NCBI RefSeq assembly: GCF_019977235.1
Contig: NZ_AP024646.1
Span: 930,001-994,000 of the forward strand
Direction of reading: 5' to 3'
Source of the DNA: Arthrobacter sp. StoSoilB5
GTDB taxonomy: Bacteria; Actinomycetota; Actinomycetes; Actinomycetales; Micrococcaceae
DNA length: 64,000 bases
A program made the position numbers and the translations under genes. Below are positions 26,076-35,052 of the stretch, piece after piece. A model generated the notes under the pieces. It was not told where the DNA came from and searched no databases. It worked only from the letters and a program-made list of their open reading frames with translations. Position 1 is the first letter of the stretch. Each line of letters opens with the position of its first letter.

Positions 26076-27311
26076 ATGTCTGCTGAAATCGAACCGTCTG
26101 GCGATATCAAACCGAAAAACATCAAACGTTGCGCGGTCATTGGCGGCGGGATCATCGGCGTGGCTGTGGCCCGGGAACTATCCAACAAACTCGACGGCGT
26201 CCAGGTCACCGTTTATGAAAAGGAAGACCGGCTCGCCAAGCACCAGACCGGCCACAACTCCGGTGTGGTCCATGCCGGGCTCTACTATGAGCCCGGCGGA
26301 CTGAAAGCCACGCTGTGCCGCAGGGGAGTGGAACTGCTTCAGGAATTCTGCGCCACCAAGGACCTGCCGTACGAGGCCTGCGGCAAGTTGGTGATCGCCC
26401 AGACCCCCGAAGAATCGAAGCGACTGGAGAACATCTTCGCGCGCGCCACGGCCAATGGAGTGCCCGGGGCGCGAATGCTGCGCGGTGACGAGATACCCGA
26501 GGTGGAGCCGAACGCCGTCGGGCTTTCTGCTTTGCACTCGCCGGAAACGGCGATCGTGGACTACGCGGCCATTACCAATGCGCTCGCCGACGACGTCCGT
26601 GACGCAGGCGGGCAGATTCGGCTTGGATCGGAAGTGACCTCGCTGGAACAGCAGGGGAGTGGCGTCATAGTCCGCACGAAGGATGGGAGCGAACACTACG
26701 ATCTCGTGGTGGCGTGCGCCGGGCTTCAATCGGACCGTTTGGCGAAAGCCACCGGCGAGCCCGCAACGCCGCGCATCGTTCCCTTCTTTGGGCAATACTT
26801 CCTCCTCGGAAAGGAAACCCGCGAAAAGGTCAGAGGCTTGATTTATCCCGTTCCGGACCCCAAGCATCCCTTCCTTGGCGTGCACCTGACCAAAAGAATC
26901 GACGGCGAAATGATGCTGGGCCCCAATGCATTCATCTCCTTCGGCCGCGAGGCCTATTCCTGGAAGGCCGTGGATGTGCGCGACATCCTCAGTTACGCGC
27001 TGTTTCCTGGGTTCTGGAATTTTGCCCGTCAGAATGTGCCATCGGCGGTCCGTGAATTCCAGACCGTTGTCAGTACGAAGAAGTTCATCAAGGAGGCGAC
27101 GCGCTTTGTTCCGTCGTTGGAGGGGGCCACTATTCTTCCCGGCACACGCGGCGTCCGCGCCCAGGCCATGAACGCTGACGGTTCCTTGGTGGATGATTTT
27201 GTGATTTCACGACGCCGGGACACGGTTTTGGTACGGAACGCACCGTCACCGGGGGCGACGTCGTCGATGGCCATTGCGGAGTACATCGTGCAGCAGGCAC
27301 TCAAGAACTGA
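26076..27311 (+). CDS. lhgO: L-2-hydroxyglutarate oxidase
   Basis: The 411-residue FAD enzyme oxidises L-2-hydroxyglutarate to 2-oxoglutarate, passing electrons to the quinone pool or oxygen. It has the N-terminal FAD-binding motif VIGGGIIGVAVARELS (about 19-34). The family signature HQTGHNSGVVHAGLYYEPGG and SLKAxLC-like segment (LKATLCRRG) follow. FQTVVSTKKFIKEATRF is also typical. GAGGAG lies 6 bp before the ATG at 26076, although the frame stays open far upstream. It appears monocistronic, bounded by a hairpin upstream. Confidence 0.9.
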   Translation: MSAEIEPSGDIKPKNIKRCAVIGGGIIGVAVARELSNKLDGVQVTVYEKEDRLAKHQTGHNSGVVHAGLYYEPGGLKATLCRRGVELLQEFCATKDLPYEACGKLVIAQTPEESKRLENIFARATANGVPGARMLRGDEIPEVEPNAVGLSALHSPETAIVDYAAITNALADDVRDAGGQIRLGSEVTSLEQQGSGVIVRTKDGSEHYDLVVACAGLQSDRLAKATGEPATPRIVPFFGQYFLLGKETREKVRGLIYPVPDPKHPFLGVHLTKRIDGEMMLGPNAFISFGREAYSWKAVDVRDILSYALFPGFWNFARQNVPSAVREFQTVVSTKKFIKEATRFVPSLEGATILPGTRGVRAQAMNADGSLVDDFVISRRRDTVLVRNAPSPGATSSMAIAEYIVQQALKN

Positions 27312-27720
27312 CCGGCCACGATTTAGACAGCACGCGACGATTTAACAAGTCCGTGACGCTGGCGAAACCGTCCCCGAACCGGCGCTGGATACCGTTGCCG
27401 CATGATCGGATCCTTCCTAGCCGGAATCGGTGCCCACATTGGCTCGTGGATTGAGGCTGCGTACGTTCTGGACTGCGCTGACCCGGAGGCAGGATATGCG
27501 CAGGACTGGACGTGGTTGCCGGCGCTTAGCGGGGTCACGGTTGCCAGTGCGCAGGCCATCCAATCCCACTCCAAAATGGTTCACCGTAACCCATAAAGGT
27601 TGGCTTGAAAGCTGCTGAATGTTGTTTTGGGCACACTTTTCGTCCAACGCGGATGCTATGCCCTAAACTGCTTCACTGAGGTGCCTGAAATGGCACTATG
27701 CAGCAACGAAAGCGAACCCA
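27312..27720. other. 409-bp intergenic region without a confident gene
   Basis: A 64-codon frame at 27402-27596 (plus strand) has tolerable codon choice but no ribosome-binding site and no recognisable feature, so it is not called. No hairpin terminator for lhgO was found. The part just before 27721 probably carries the promoter of the DUF4193 gene, but no confident -35/-10 pair was seen. Confidence 0.4.
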
Positions 27721-28023
27721 ATGGCTACTGATTACGACGCGCCCCGCAAGACAGAAGAAGAGTCTCCCGCTGACTCGCTTGAGGCCCTTCAGGCGTCCCG
27801 CGGCACTGGTGCCCAGACTGCAGTCATCGACATCGACGAAAACGATACTGCGGAAGGTATCGACCTCCCGGGCGCCGATCTTTCCGGTGAAGAACTGACC
27901 GTTGTGGTGGTCCCCGAGCAGTCTGACGAATTCACGTGTTCTTCCTGCTTCCTGGTCCGGCACCGGTCCCAGGTTGCCTTGGAAAAGAACGGCCTTAAGT
28001 ACTGCAAGGACTGCGAGGGCTGA
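27721..28023 (+). CDS. DUF4193 domain-containing protein
   Basis: The 100-residue protein is a typical actinobacterial DUF4193 member: an acidic N-terminal half (DIDENDTAEGIDLPGADLSG), then two zinc-ribbon-like cysteine pairs (CSSC and CKDC) around HRSQVA. The length is normal for the family. A zinc-binding role is inferred from the four cysteines; the cellular function is unknown. It is followed by a good terminator, so it is likely monocistronic. Confidence 0.9.
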   Translation: MATDYDAPRKTEEESPADSLEALQASRGTGAQTAVIDIDENDTAEGIDLPGADLSGEELTVVVVPEQSDEFTCSSCFLVRHRSQVALEKNGLKYCKDCEG

Positions 28024-28045
28024 TCCCAGGCACCGCAAATGTTCG

Positions 28046-28083
28046 AGCCCCGTCAGGCCGGAGAATGGTCGGATGGGGCTTTT
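28046..28083 (+). terminator. Terminator of the DUF4193 gene
   Basis: Arms AGCCCCGTC (28046-28054) and GATGGGGCT (28072-28080) pair over 9 bp with one G-U, followed by a short T tract (28080-28083). Confidence 0.8.
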
Positions 28084-28317
28084 GCGTGCCCGCAGCCCTT
28101 TGTAACGCCCAGGTTTCGTTATCTTCGATTACAAACCAAGGCATGAAGACCCTCAATACGGTCCCTAAGAGGGCAGAAGAATGCGCCTCGATGACTTTCC
28201 TGTGACCACCCCGGAGTCGTTTTAACGGTTGTGCGCCGAAGAGGCCACAACCCATCCAAACCACCGAACACACTCCTACTGTTGAAGTATCAACTTCGCC
28301 TGAAGGGGGCACAAAAA

Positions 28318-28863
28318 ATGAGGAAATTTGGAGCGGGTTTGGCAGCAGTCCTTGCGGCTGCCGGATTCGGTCTGGTGGCACCGGGGCCGGCCTCGGCTTC
28401 ACCATATTGCGGAATCATGTGGGGCTCGCTGGCAAAGGCGGACGCCGACATGAGCTCCGCCAACGTCACCAACGTCCGTACGGGCCAACAGACCTGTTAC
28501 GACCGCCTGGTGATCGATATGGCCGGCAAGGTGGCAGGCTATTCAGTGCAGTATGTTCCTGTGGTGATCCAGGACGGATCTGGCTTCGAGATCCCGCTGC
28601 TCGGAGACGCGGACCTGCAGGTGACGGTCACGGCTCCGTCGTACAACCAGAACGGCCAACTGACGTACGCTCCGGCTGCGAAGGCCGAGTTGTCCAACGT
28701 GTCCGGCTATCAGACGTTCCGTCAGGTTGCCTACGCCGGCAGCTTTGAGGGTTATACGAGCATCGGCCTGGGTGTCCGTGCGCGGCTTCCGTTCCGTGTC
28801 TTTACATTGGACGGGCCCGACGGCGGTTCCCGCCTTGTGGTGGACGTCGCCCACCGTTGGTAG
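28318..28863 (+). CDS. Secreted AMIN-like domain protein
   Basis: The 181-residue exported protein has a Sec signal peptide with cleavage after PASAS near residue 28. The mature domain (TCYDRLVIDMAGKVAGYSVQYV, then GYTSIGLGVRARLPFRVFTL and RLVVDVAHRW) matches the AMIN-like beta domain found in actinobacterial envelope proteins and related to the AMIN domain of amidases. It probably binds a cell-wall component. Two cysteines (about 31 and 58) could form a disulfide. The ATG at 28318 has GAAGGGGG upstream; the longer frame to 28231 lacks a signal peptide start. The region 28084-28317 before it contains no other gene. Confidence 0.83.
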   Translation: MRKFGAGLAAVLAAAGFGLVAPGPASASPYCGIMWGSLAKADADMSSANVTNVRTGQQTCYDRLVIDMAGKVAGYSVQYVPVVIQDGSGFEIPLLGDADLQVTVTAPSYNQNGQLTYAPAAKAELSNVSGYQTFRQVAYAGSFEGYTSIGLGVRARLPFRVFTLDGPDGGSRLVVDVAHRW

Positions 28864-28880
28864 TGCTCACCCAGAACGCC

Positions 28881-28928
28881 GAAGAGCGGCCAGTTCGCCG
28901 GAACTATCCGGCGAACTGGCCGCTCTTC
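28881..28928. terminator. Bidirectional hairpin between convergent genes
   Basis: A perfect 21-bp stem (28881-28901 with 28908-28928) encloses a 6-nt loop. It lies between the AMIN-like gene and the convergent APC permease gene and can end both transcripts. No T tract is present. Confidence 0.85.
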
Positions 28929-28949
28929 TGCGTTGTCGCAGCTCTTCAG

Positions 28950-30497
28950 CTACTCGGGCACCACCAGGGCAGGGGTGTCCTTGCGGATGGTCTCACCGCG
29001 GAAGAAACCGGGACGGACGCGGGACATGATCAGCATGAACACGGCACCCAAAGCAAGGATTCCGATGCCGAGCACAAACACGAGCCCCACTCCGAAGATT
29101 TCCGAGCCACTTCCAAACTCCGGGGCCCAGCTATCCACTGCGGTCTGCAGGAAGACGACGAACAGCCCGACGCCACCCAGCAGTGGGCAGAGGAGCCGCA
29201 GGAAGAAATTGCGGGCACTGGAGAACACGCTGTTCCGGAAGTACCAAACACAGGCGATCGCCGTGAGTCCGTAGTAGAAGCAGATCATCAGGCCCAGGGC
29301 CAGGATGGTGTCGTTGAGGACGTTCTCGCTGATCACGTGCATGATTGCGTAGAAGCCCGCGGACAGGACGCCCGCCGCAATGGTGGCGAAGCCCGGCGTC
29401 GAGAACTTCTTGCTCATGTGGCTGAAGCGGTTAGGCAGGGCGCCGTAATGCGCCATGGCCAGCAGGCTGCGCGACGGCGAGGTGAACGTCGACTGCAGGG
29501 AAGCCGCCGAGCTGGAGAGCACGGCCAGGGACATCAGGATCGCGAACGGACCCATGACCGGAGACGCGAGGGCCGTGAAGACGTTGGCGTGGTTTTCCTC
29601 GTTGTTCAGGCCGATTCCCGTGTCTCCGACGCCTGCGAACATCATGGTGGCGATGGTGACGAGGAGGTAAATGCCGAGCACGATGACGGCGGTCAGGGTG
29701 CCAGCGAGTCCCGCGGTCTTCTTTCCGTTGGCGGTTTCCTCGTTCACGGTGAGGCAGACGTCCCAGCCCCAGTAGACGAAGATCGAGAGGGAGATGCCGG
29801 CTGCGATCTGGCCGAAGGTTTCAATCTTGGTGACGTCGAACCAGTCCCAGCTGAACGGAACGGCGGTCTCGGAGGTGGACCAGTTGGCGAACGCCATGGC
29901 AACAAACAGGCCAAGCACCAGCAGCTGGAAACCGACCAAGCCGTACTGCACGATCTTGGTGGTGTGCAGGCCACGGTAACTCACCCAAACGGCCAATGCT
30001 ACAAAGACGAAGCAGGTGGCAACATTGAGTACCTTGTTCGAGGCGAGGTCGGCGAGCTCGGGCGAGCCCGTAACCTGCGCCAGGAACAGGTAGAAGAAGT
30101 CCACGGCGACGCCCGCCAGGTTGGACAGGACGATGATGTTGGCCGCGAGCAGGCCCCAGCCGCCCATCCAGCCCACCCAGGGGCCGAAGGCTTTGGTGAC
30201 CCACGTGAAGGTGGTGCCGCTGTCCGGGGAATCTGCATTGAGCTCCCGGTACGCCAGTGACACCAGGATCATCGGGATGAACCCGATAAGGAAGATCACG
30301 GGCAGTTGCAGCCCGGCTTCGTTGACGGTTGGACCAAGCGCGCTGGTAAGCGTATACGCCGGAGCGATGGTTGAAATGCCAAGAACGACGACGGCGAGGA
30401 GCCCCAACTGCCCCGTCTTCAGTCCCTTGCCGCTAATGTCGTGCGACGTGCCGGCCGGGCTGGTGCCTGCGGCCGTGCTACGGATTGTCTGGCTCAT
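28950..30497 (-). CDS. APC-family amino acid/polyamine permease
   Basis: The 515-residue membrane protein has 12-14 hydrophobic segments and the APC start GQLGLLAVVVLGISTIAPAYTLTSALGP, the region of substrate contact in this family. It is the last gene of the aguB-aguA-permease operon (12 bp after the aguA stop, AAAGGG before its ATG). The context suggests uptake of agmatine or exchange of agmatine for putrescine. The family also carries many amino acids, so the substrate is inferred. Confidence 0.88.
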   Translation of the reverse strand: MSQTIRSTAAGTSPAGTSHDISGKGLKTGQLGLLAVVVLGISTIAPAYTLTSALGPTVNEAGLQLPVIFLIGFIPMILVSLAYRELNADSPDSGTTFTWVTKAFGPWVGWMGGWGLLAANIIVLSNLAGVAVDFFYLFLAQVTGSPELADLASNKVLNVATCFVFVALAVWVSYRGLHTTKIVQYGLVGFQLLVLGLFVAMAFANWSTSETAVPFSWDWFDVTKIETFGQIAAGISLSIFVYWGWDVCLTVNEETANGKKTAGLAGTLTAVIVLGIYLLVTIATMMFAGVGDTGIGLNNEENHANVFTALASPVMGPFAILMSLAVLSSSAASLQSTFTSPSRSLLAMAHYGALPNRFSHMSKKFSTPGFATIAAGVLSAGFYAIMHVISENVLNDTILALGLMICFYYGLTAIACVWYFRNSVFSSARNFFLRLLCPLLGGVGLFVVFLQTAVDSWAPEFGSGSEIFGVGLVFVLGIGILALGAVFMLIMSRVRPGFFRGETIRKDTPALVVPE

Positions 30498-30509
30498 GAA
30501 GGGCCCTTT

Positions 30510-31535
30510 CTAGATGGCCGTAGGCTGCTGCTGCGTAATGCAGTGGATGCCGCCGCCCCGGGCAAAGAGTTCGCGCGCGTCAACACTGACTACGCGGCGT
30601 CCGGGGTAGGCGTCGGCGAGGATGCGGAGTGCTTTCTCGTCCATGGGGTCATTGAAACTGCACGCGATGACCCCTCCGTTGACCACGAGGTGGTTGATGT
30701 AGCTGTAGTCCACATAACCTTCGTCGTCGGTAAGGGCTTCCGGGGCGGGAACTTCGATGATGTTCCAGTCCCGGCCTGCTGCGTCATGGGTGGTGCGGAG
30801 GAAGTCGATGATTTCCCGGGAGACGGTGTAGTCCGGGTGTTCCGGGTTCTGCTGGGAGTGGACCAACAGCGTGCCGGGGCTCGGGATCGCAGCCACAATA
30901 TCGACGTGGCCGCGCGTGCCGAACTTCTCGGAGTCGCGGGTGAGGCCACGTGGCAGCCACACCACATGCGTGGCGCCGATCGTGCGGGCAAGTTCCCCTT
31001 CGACGTCGGCTTTGGTAAGGCCCGGATTGCGGCCTTGGTCAAGCTGTACGGTCTCGGTGACCAGGACGGTGCCTTCGCCATCAACCTGGATGCCGCCGCC
31101 CTCGTTCACGATGCCTGACGGGATGTGGTGGGCATCGGCGCGACCGCTGACCTCTGCCGCGATGAGGGAGTCCTTGTCCCAAGCAGCCCAATCCTGGCCG
31201 CCCCAGCCGTTGAAGATCCAGTCCACGCCACCCAGCTGCTTGTTGGCATCGAGCACGAACGACGGCCCGATGTCCCGCATCCAGGCGTCGTTGAGCTCTG
31301 CGGTGAGTACCTCGACGCGAGGGTCCAGGTAGCGCGCGGCGGTATCGACGTCGTCGGGGTGAACCACCATGGTGACCGGTTCAAACTCGAGGATGGCATT
31401 GGCGACCGCAGCCCACGTGGACCGTGCTGCGTGCGCCTCTTCCTCGGTGTCACCCAAGGTGTAGCCGCCAGTGGGGAAGGCCATCCAGACGCGATCCTGC
31501 GGGGCAGTCTCGGATGGCATGCGCCAGGCGCTCAT
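30510..31535 (-). CDS. aguA: Agmatine deiminase
   Basis: The 341-residue guanidino-group-modifying enzyme hydrolyses agmatine to N-carbamoylputrescine and ammonia. Visible family motifs are NDAWMRDIGPSFV, EGGGIQVDGEG, RGHVDIVA (catalytic His) and the C-terminal GGGIHCITQQQP with the nucleophilic Cys near residue 333. The start overlaps the aguB stop by 4 bp, so the genes are translationally coupled. Together with AguB it turns agmatine into putrescine. Confidence 0.94.
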   Translation of the reverse strand: MSAWRMPSETAPQDRVWMAFPTGGYTLGDTEEEAHAARSTWAAVANAILEFEPVTMVVHPDDVDTAARYLDPRVEVLTAELNDAWMRDIGPSFVLDANKQLGGVDWIFNGWGGQDWAAWDKDSLIAAEVSGRADAHHIPSGIVNEGGGIQVDGEGTVLVTETVQLDQGRNPGLTKADVEGELARTIGATHVVWLPRGLTRDSEKFGTRGHVDIVAAIPSPGTLLVHSQQNPEHPDYTVSREIIDFLRTTHDAAGRDWNIIEVPAPEALTDDEGYVDYSYINHLVVNGGVIACSFNDPMDEKALRILADAYPGRRVVSVDARELFARGGGIHCITQQQPTAI

Positions 31536-32560
31536 GCGGACACAGCCTGGTATGGCGCGGCCTCGGCCGCGGAGCCGAGCGGGGCGTTGGGGTTTACAGG
31601 TTCGGTGAGGCGGCCGTACGTCTCCGGACGGCGGGTTGCCAGGAACGGGAAGAGCGTGAGCCAGTCCTTGCGCTGGTCCAGGTCAAGGTCTGCCACCAGC
31701 ACGGTTGATTCGTCGCGCGGTGCCTGGACCAGGATGCGGCCGTAGGGATCGGCGATGAAGGATGAACCGTAGAAGTTCAGCGTGCCCTCGCTGCCGTAGC
31801 GGTTGGGGGCAATCATGAACAGGCCGTTGGCGATGCCGTTGCCCACGATGACCTGCTGCCAGAGCGGCTGGGTGTCGAAGTCCGGGTGGTCCGGCTCCGA
31901 GCCAATCGCGGTGGGGTAGACCAGGATCTCTGCTCCGCCCAGGGAGTACATACGGGCGAGCTCGGGGAACCATTCGTCCCAGCAAGTGGGCATGCCCAGG
32001 CGTGCGCCCCCGAGTTCGGCAGGAGCGTGTACTGCATAGGCGTCCTCGGCGGCCGGGCCTTTGCGGAAGAACTTGTCCTCGTAGTACCCGGCTGTGACGG
32101 GGATGTGGAGTTTATGGGTGCGTGCGACGAGTTCGCCAGCGGGGGAGACCAGGATGGCGGTGTTCAGTCCCAAGCCATCATCGGTGCCGTCCGGGTTTTC
32201 TGCACGCTGGTAGAGAGATGCGTGGACAGAGACGCCGTACGTCCTGGCAGCCTTGGCAGCGAACGTGAAGGTGGGACCAGTCAGCAGGTCCTCGGTGATG
32301 TCCGAGGGGCGGATACCAGCGGCCGGGTTGTTCTCCGGACGGGTGTCTGCCGGGTAGCGGGAGAGCGTCAGCTCAGGCAGGAAAACAACACTGGCTCCCA
32401 GCTTGGCTGCGCGTTCGATTCCCTCGTTCAGTTCGGCATGCAGGACTGCTTCGTCAGCGTGCCAACGGTGCTGAACGACGCCGACCCGCAGCGGGGTGCG
32501 GGTGGACGGTTCGGTGCGGGCCAGGGAAGTCGGGGCTTCGAGGCGGGTAATTTCAATCAT
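31532..32560 (-). CDS. aguB: N-carbamoylputrescine amidase (nitrilase superfamily)
   Basis: The 342-residue C-N hydrolase has the Glu-Lys-Cys triad of the nitrilase superfamily: FLPELTLSRY (Glu), THKLHIP (Lys) and PTCWDEWFPE (Cys). It converts N-carbamoylputrescine to putrescine, CO2 and ammonia. The ATG at 32560 is chosen as the first methionine giving a family-length protein; GGAG lies about 12 bp upstream. The first ~25 residues are a low-conservation extension. It is the first gene of the operon and lies just downstream of a 25-bp palindrome. Other nitrilase activities are possible, but the linkage to aguA makes this the best call. Confidence 0.88.
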   Translation of the reverse strand: MIEITRLEAPTSLARTEPSTRTPLRVGVVQHRWHADEAVLHAELNEGIERAAKLGASVVFLPELTLSRYPADTRPENNPAAGIRPSDITEDLLTGPTFTFAAKAARTYGVSVHASLYQRAENPDGTDDGLGLNTAILVSPAGELVARTHKLHIPVTAGYYEDKFFRKGPAAEDAYAVHAPAELGGARLGMPTCWDEWFPELARMYSLGGAEILVYPTAIGSEPDHPDFDTQPLWQQVIVGNGIANGLFMIAPNRYGSEGTLNFYGSSFIADPYGRILVQAPRDESTVLVADLDLDQRKDWLTLFPFLATRRPETYGRLTEPVNPNAPLGSAAEAAPYQAVSA

Positions 32561-32590
32561 GGTGGCATGTACTCCGGTGAGACGACAGTC

Positions 32591-32615
32591 ACTAAATGAA
32601 TAGCGTTCATTTAGT
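32591..32615. promoter_or_regulatory. TetR-type palindromic operator upstream of aguB
   Basis: ACTAAATGAA (32591-32600) and TTCATTTAGT (32606-32615) are perfect 10-bp arms with a 5-bp spacer. The site starts 30 bp upstream of the aguB start codon. No matching regulator gene lies next to it, so the repressor is probably encoded elsewhere. Confidence 0.75.
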
Positions 32616-32716
32616 ATGGCGGTAGTCACGGCTGGATGCAAGGGGGTACCAAATAGCAGTCGACTTCCGGCCCGTGTGCGAGGACGATTAAAGGACAACC
32701 ACAAAGGAGGTTGGGT

Positions 32717-32938
32717 ATGTGCTACTCGTACTATGAGGGTTATGAGAGGCGCACGAAGAAGGACTCCGCGCGCACGCCAGAGATGCACAAGCCTGAGACA
32801 AGCAAGGATCAGGCACCTGAGGCCCCTGCCGAGAAGCGTCCGCAGACAGAAGGAACCTTGTGGACTTTCCTGGCCCGCCGTCGCAGGGAATTTGAGGTTT
32901 CAGAACCGAAGATCGACCGCATCCGCGAGAAGGTCTAG
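32717..32938 (+). CDS. Small hypothetical protein (73 aa)
   Basis: I do not recognise the family. The gene is supported by a near-perfect AAAGGAGG ribosome-binding site 6 bp before the ATG at 32717 and by a strong hairpin after its stop. The product begins MCYSYYEGYERR, has a central Lys/Glu/Pro-rich disordered stretch (about residues 15-45) and ends in a basic helical part (FLARRRREFEVSEPKIDRIREKV). There is no signal peptide or membrane segment. The region between the aguB palindrome and this gene holds no other feature. Confidence 0.65.
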   Translation: MCYSYYEGYERRTKKDSARTPEMHKPETSKDQAPEAPAEKRPQTEGTLWTFLARRRREFEVSEPKIDRIREKV

Positions 32939-32956
32939 GCATCGGTCTAGCAGGGA

Positions 32957-33014
32957 CCCCGCTTAACGGGCATTTCACCACCGCGCGCAGCGGTGAATTG
33001 TCCGTTAGGCGGGG
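32957..33014. terminator. Long bidirectional hairpin between convergent genes
   Basis: The outer arms (32957-32969 and 33002-33014) pair over 13 bp with one G-U, and the inner CACC/GGTG segments extend the stem. It lies between the 73-aa gene and the convergent M20 gene. Confidence 0.82.
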
Positions 33015-33025
33015 CTTCCTGCTGC

Positions 33026-34249
33026 CTACTTCGGAGCGTCCAGGAATTCGCGGGCCGCAGTGACCAGTGCTTCCGTGCCAAGGGCTAGCGTCGGCTGGAT
33101 GATGGGGGCGAAATACGGTGAATGGTTGGACGGCACGTCGTCCGGGAGTCGGCCGGTTTTGGCCCAGTCCTTGAAATGCGCCGCATCGATCCCGCCGAGG
33201 AACCAGAAGACCAGGGGCGCGCCCGCGGCTGTGGCAAGCTCACCGACGTCCTCGCTGCCGGATACGGGACCCGGGTCGATGACCTTGTTTTCGCCAAACT
33301 TTGCCCGGAACGCGGATCCAACCCGTCCCGCGGCTGATTCATCATTGACCGTCAGCGGGAAGCGCTCCTCATAGTGGAAGTCGGGTTCCTTGAGGGAGCC
33401 TGAGGCGGCAGCTTCGCTTCGAACGATGCGCTCGATCGAGTTCAGGACTTTCTCCCGCGTGGGCTCGCTGAAGGACCGGATGCTGAGGCCAAGGGTTGCG
33501 GTCTCGGGAATGATGTTGTTCTTTGTTCCCGAATGGATTTGCCCAACGGTGACTACCGCAGAATCGCTGGCGGCGAGTTCGCGGGACACCACTCCCTGCA
33601 GGCGCATGGTGGTTGCCGCCGCCATGAGCACTGGATCAATGGTGGTTTCAGGCCGGGAACCGTGGCCGCCGCGCCCATGCAAAGTCACGTTCAGGGAGTC
33701 GGCGGAGGCCATGGCGACGCCGGGACGCACGCCGAACCATCCCGCGGGAAAGGGGGCCACGTGCTGGCCCAGGACCACGTCCGGTTTGGGGACCAGGTCA
33801 AAGAGTCCGTTGGCAACCATGGCCTGCGCCCCGCCGCCCCATTCTTCGGCGGGCTGGAACACCGCCACCAGGGTTCCCTGCCAATCTTCGCGCCCTGTGG
33901 CCAGCGTTTCCACTGCTCCGAGCAGGCAGCTGACGTGGACATCGTGACCACAAGCGTGCATCACGGGCACTTCGCGGCCTTCGTGGTCGACGCCGACTGC
34001 CGTGCTGGCGTAGTGCAATCCCGTGGCTTCCTTGACCGGCAACGCGTCCATGTCGGCACGCAGCATGACGACGGGGCCGGGACCGTTGTCAAGGACCCCC
34101 ACGACCCCCGTCTTCCCGACGTTGCGGTGTACCAGCAGTCCCAAGTCCTCAAGGTGTCCGCTGATGATCCCGGCTGTCCTGACCTCTTGGAAGGAAAGCT
34201 CAGGGTTGGCGTGGAGGTCACGGTAGAGCTCTTCAAGGTCAATGCTCAT
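33026..34249 (-). CDS. M20-family amidohydrolase (amino-acylase/hippurate hydrolase type)
   Basis: The 407-residue metal-dependent hydrolase belongs to the M20D group. Metal-binding and catalytic motifs are visible: MLRADMDALPV, HACGHDVHVS, FQPAEEWGGGAQAM and HGRGGHGSRPETTIDPV (dimerisation/catalytic His region), with a last ligand near NHSPYFAP. It cleaves N-acyl or N-aryl amides of amino acids. AAGGAT precedes the ATG. It is divergent from the cyclodeaminase-like gene. The natural substrate cannot be read from sequence. Confidence 0.9.
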   Translation of the reverse strand: MSIDLEELYRDLHANPELSFQEVRTAGIISGHLEDLGLLVHRNVGKTGVVGVLDNGPGPVVMLRADMDALPVKEATGLHYASTAVGVDHEGREVPVMHACGHDVHVSCLLGAVETLATGREDWQGTLVAVFQPAEEWGGGAQAMVANGLFDLVPKPDVVLGQHVAPFPAGWFGVRPGVAMASADSLNVTLHGRGGHGSRPETTIDPVLMAAATTMRLQGVVSRELAASDSAVVTVGQIHSGTKNNIIPETATLGLSIRSFSEPTREKVLNSIERIVRSEAAASGSLKEPDFHYEERFPLTVNDESAAGRVGSAFRAKFGENKVIDPGPVSGSEDVGELATAAGAPLVFWFLGGIDAAHFKDWAKTGRLPDDVPSNHSPYFAPIIQPTLALGTEALVTAAREFLDAPK

Positions 34250-34354
34250 GAGGGATCATCCTTACCATGCGACGTCGAGGGTGTGGCCAGTGTATCGATC
34301 CCGGCATCGGCGGGGTTGGCGCGCAGCCTTGCGCTACGAGGCAAACTTGGTGGC

Positions 34355-35008
34355 ATGGAATCTTCCCAAGAGGTCACTACACATCGCTCCACGGTTGAAG
34401 ATTGGACCAGGGCATTGGCTGAGTCCAGCGGGTCGCCGGGGGGAGGCGCGGGAACCGGCGTGATGCTGGCCATTGCCGCGTCCCTCACCTCAATGGTGGC
34501 TGGCTACACGGACGCTGAAGACTCCGAACAGCTGGAAAGCATCCATGCCAGAGCCCGGGCCCTGCGCAAAACGGCGCTGCAATTGGCCGATGATGATGCC
34601 GCGGCTTCCAAGGCTTTCGGGGCCGCGTTCCGGCTGGATCCGGGCCCGGAACGCGAAGACGCGATTCACCGGGCATCCGTCGATGCCGCAAAAGCGTCTG
34701 CCGTGCTGGGCGGACGGGCCATCGACGCCATCGAGGACCTGGGATGGCTGGCAACAAACGGCAATCCTGCGCTCATAGCCGACGTGGTGGTTGCCTTCGG
34801 AGCCCTCAGGGCCGCGATAGCAGGGGCCCGCACCAATGTCAGTTTCGATCTCGCTTCCCTCACCTCAGCAGGTGCCGCGCTGGAGGAGGTCCGGGAGCAG
34901 CATCGCGAATTGTGGGACACCGTCAGCCGGCTGAGTGATGCCTTGGAACGGATCGACCGGCTGGCGGCGGGCGTGGACAAGAAAGCTGCTCCAACGGAGG
35001 GCTTGTGA
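34355..35008 (+). CDS. Cyclodeaminase/cyclohydrolase family protein
   Basis: The 217-residue helical protein resembles the formiminotetrahydrofolate cyclodeaminase domain (FTCD_C family): SSGSPGGGAGTGVMLAIAASLTSMVAGYT near the N-terminus and a run of long helices typical of this all-alpha fold. The glycine-rich PGGGA motif is the folate-binding signature. There is no formiminotransferase domain and no histidine-degradation gene nearby, so a role in one-carbon metabolism is likely but the exact reaction is open. The ATG at 34355 is chosen because the family match starts there, although the frame stays open upstream. Confidence 0.78.
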   Translation: MESSQEVTTHRSTVEDWTRALAESSGSPGGGAGTGVMLAIAASLTSMVAGYTDAEDSEQLESIHARARALRKTALQLADDDAAASKAFGAAFRLDPGPEREDAIHRASVDAAKASAVLGGRAIDAIEDLGWLATNGNPALIADVVVAFGALRAAIAGARTNVSFDLASLTSAGAALEEVREQHRELWDTVSRLSDALERIDRLAAGVDKKAAPTEGL

Positions 35009-35052
35009 GGGCTCGTCTGCGTGGCATTTACCCCGTCAGGCGCGAAGGCAGC

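Noticed and set aside
27402..27596. 64-codon frame after lhgO
   Set aside because: Acceptable codons, but no ribosome-binding site, no homology that I recognise and no features; left uncalled.
28857..30260. 467-codon plus-strand frame opposite the APC permease
   Set aside because: Charged, low-complexity antisense product; the permease has the expected membrane segments.
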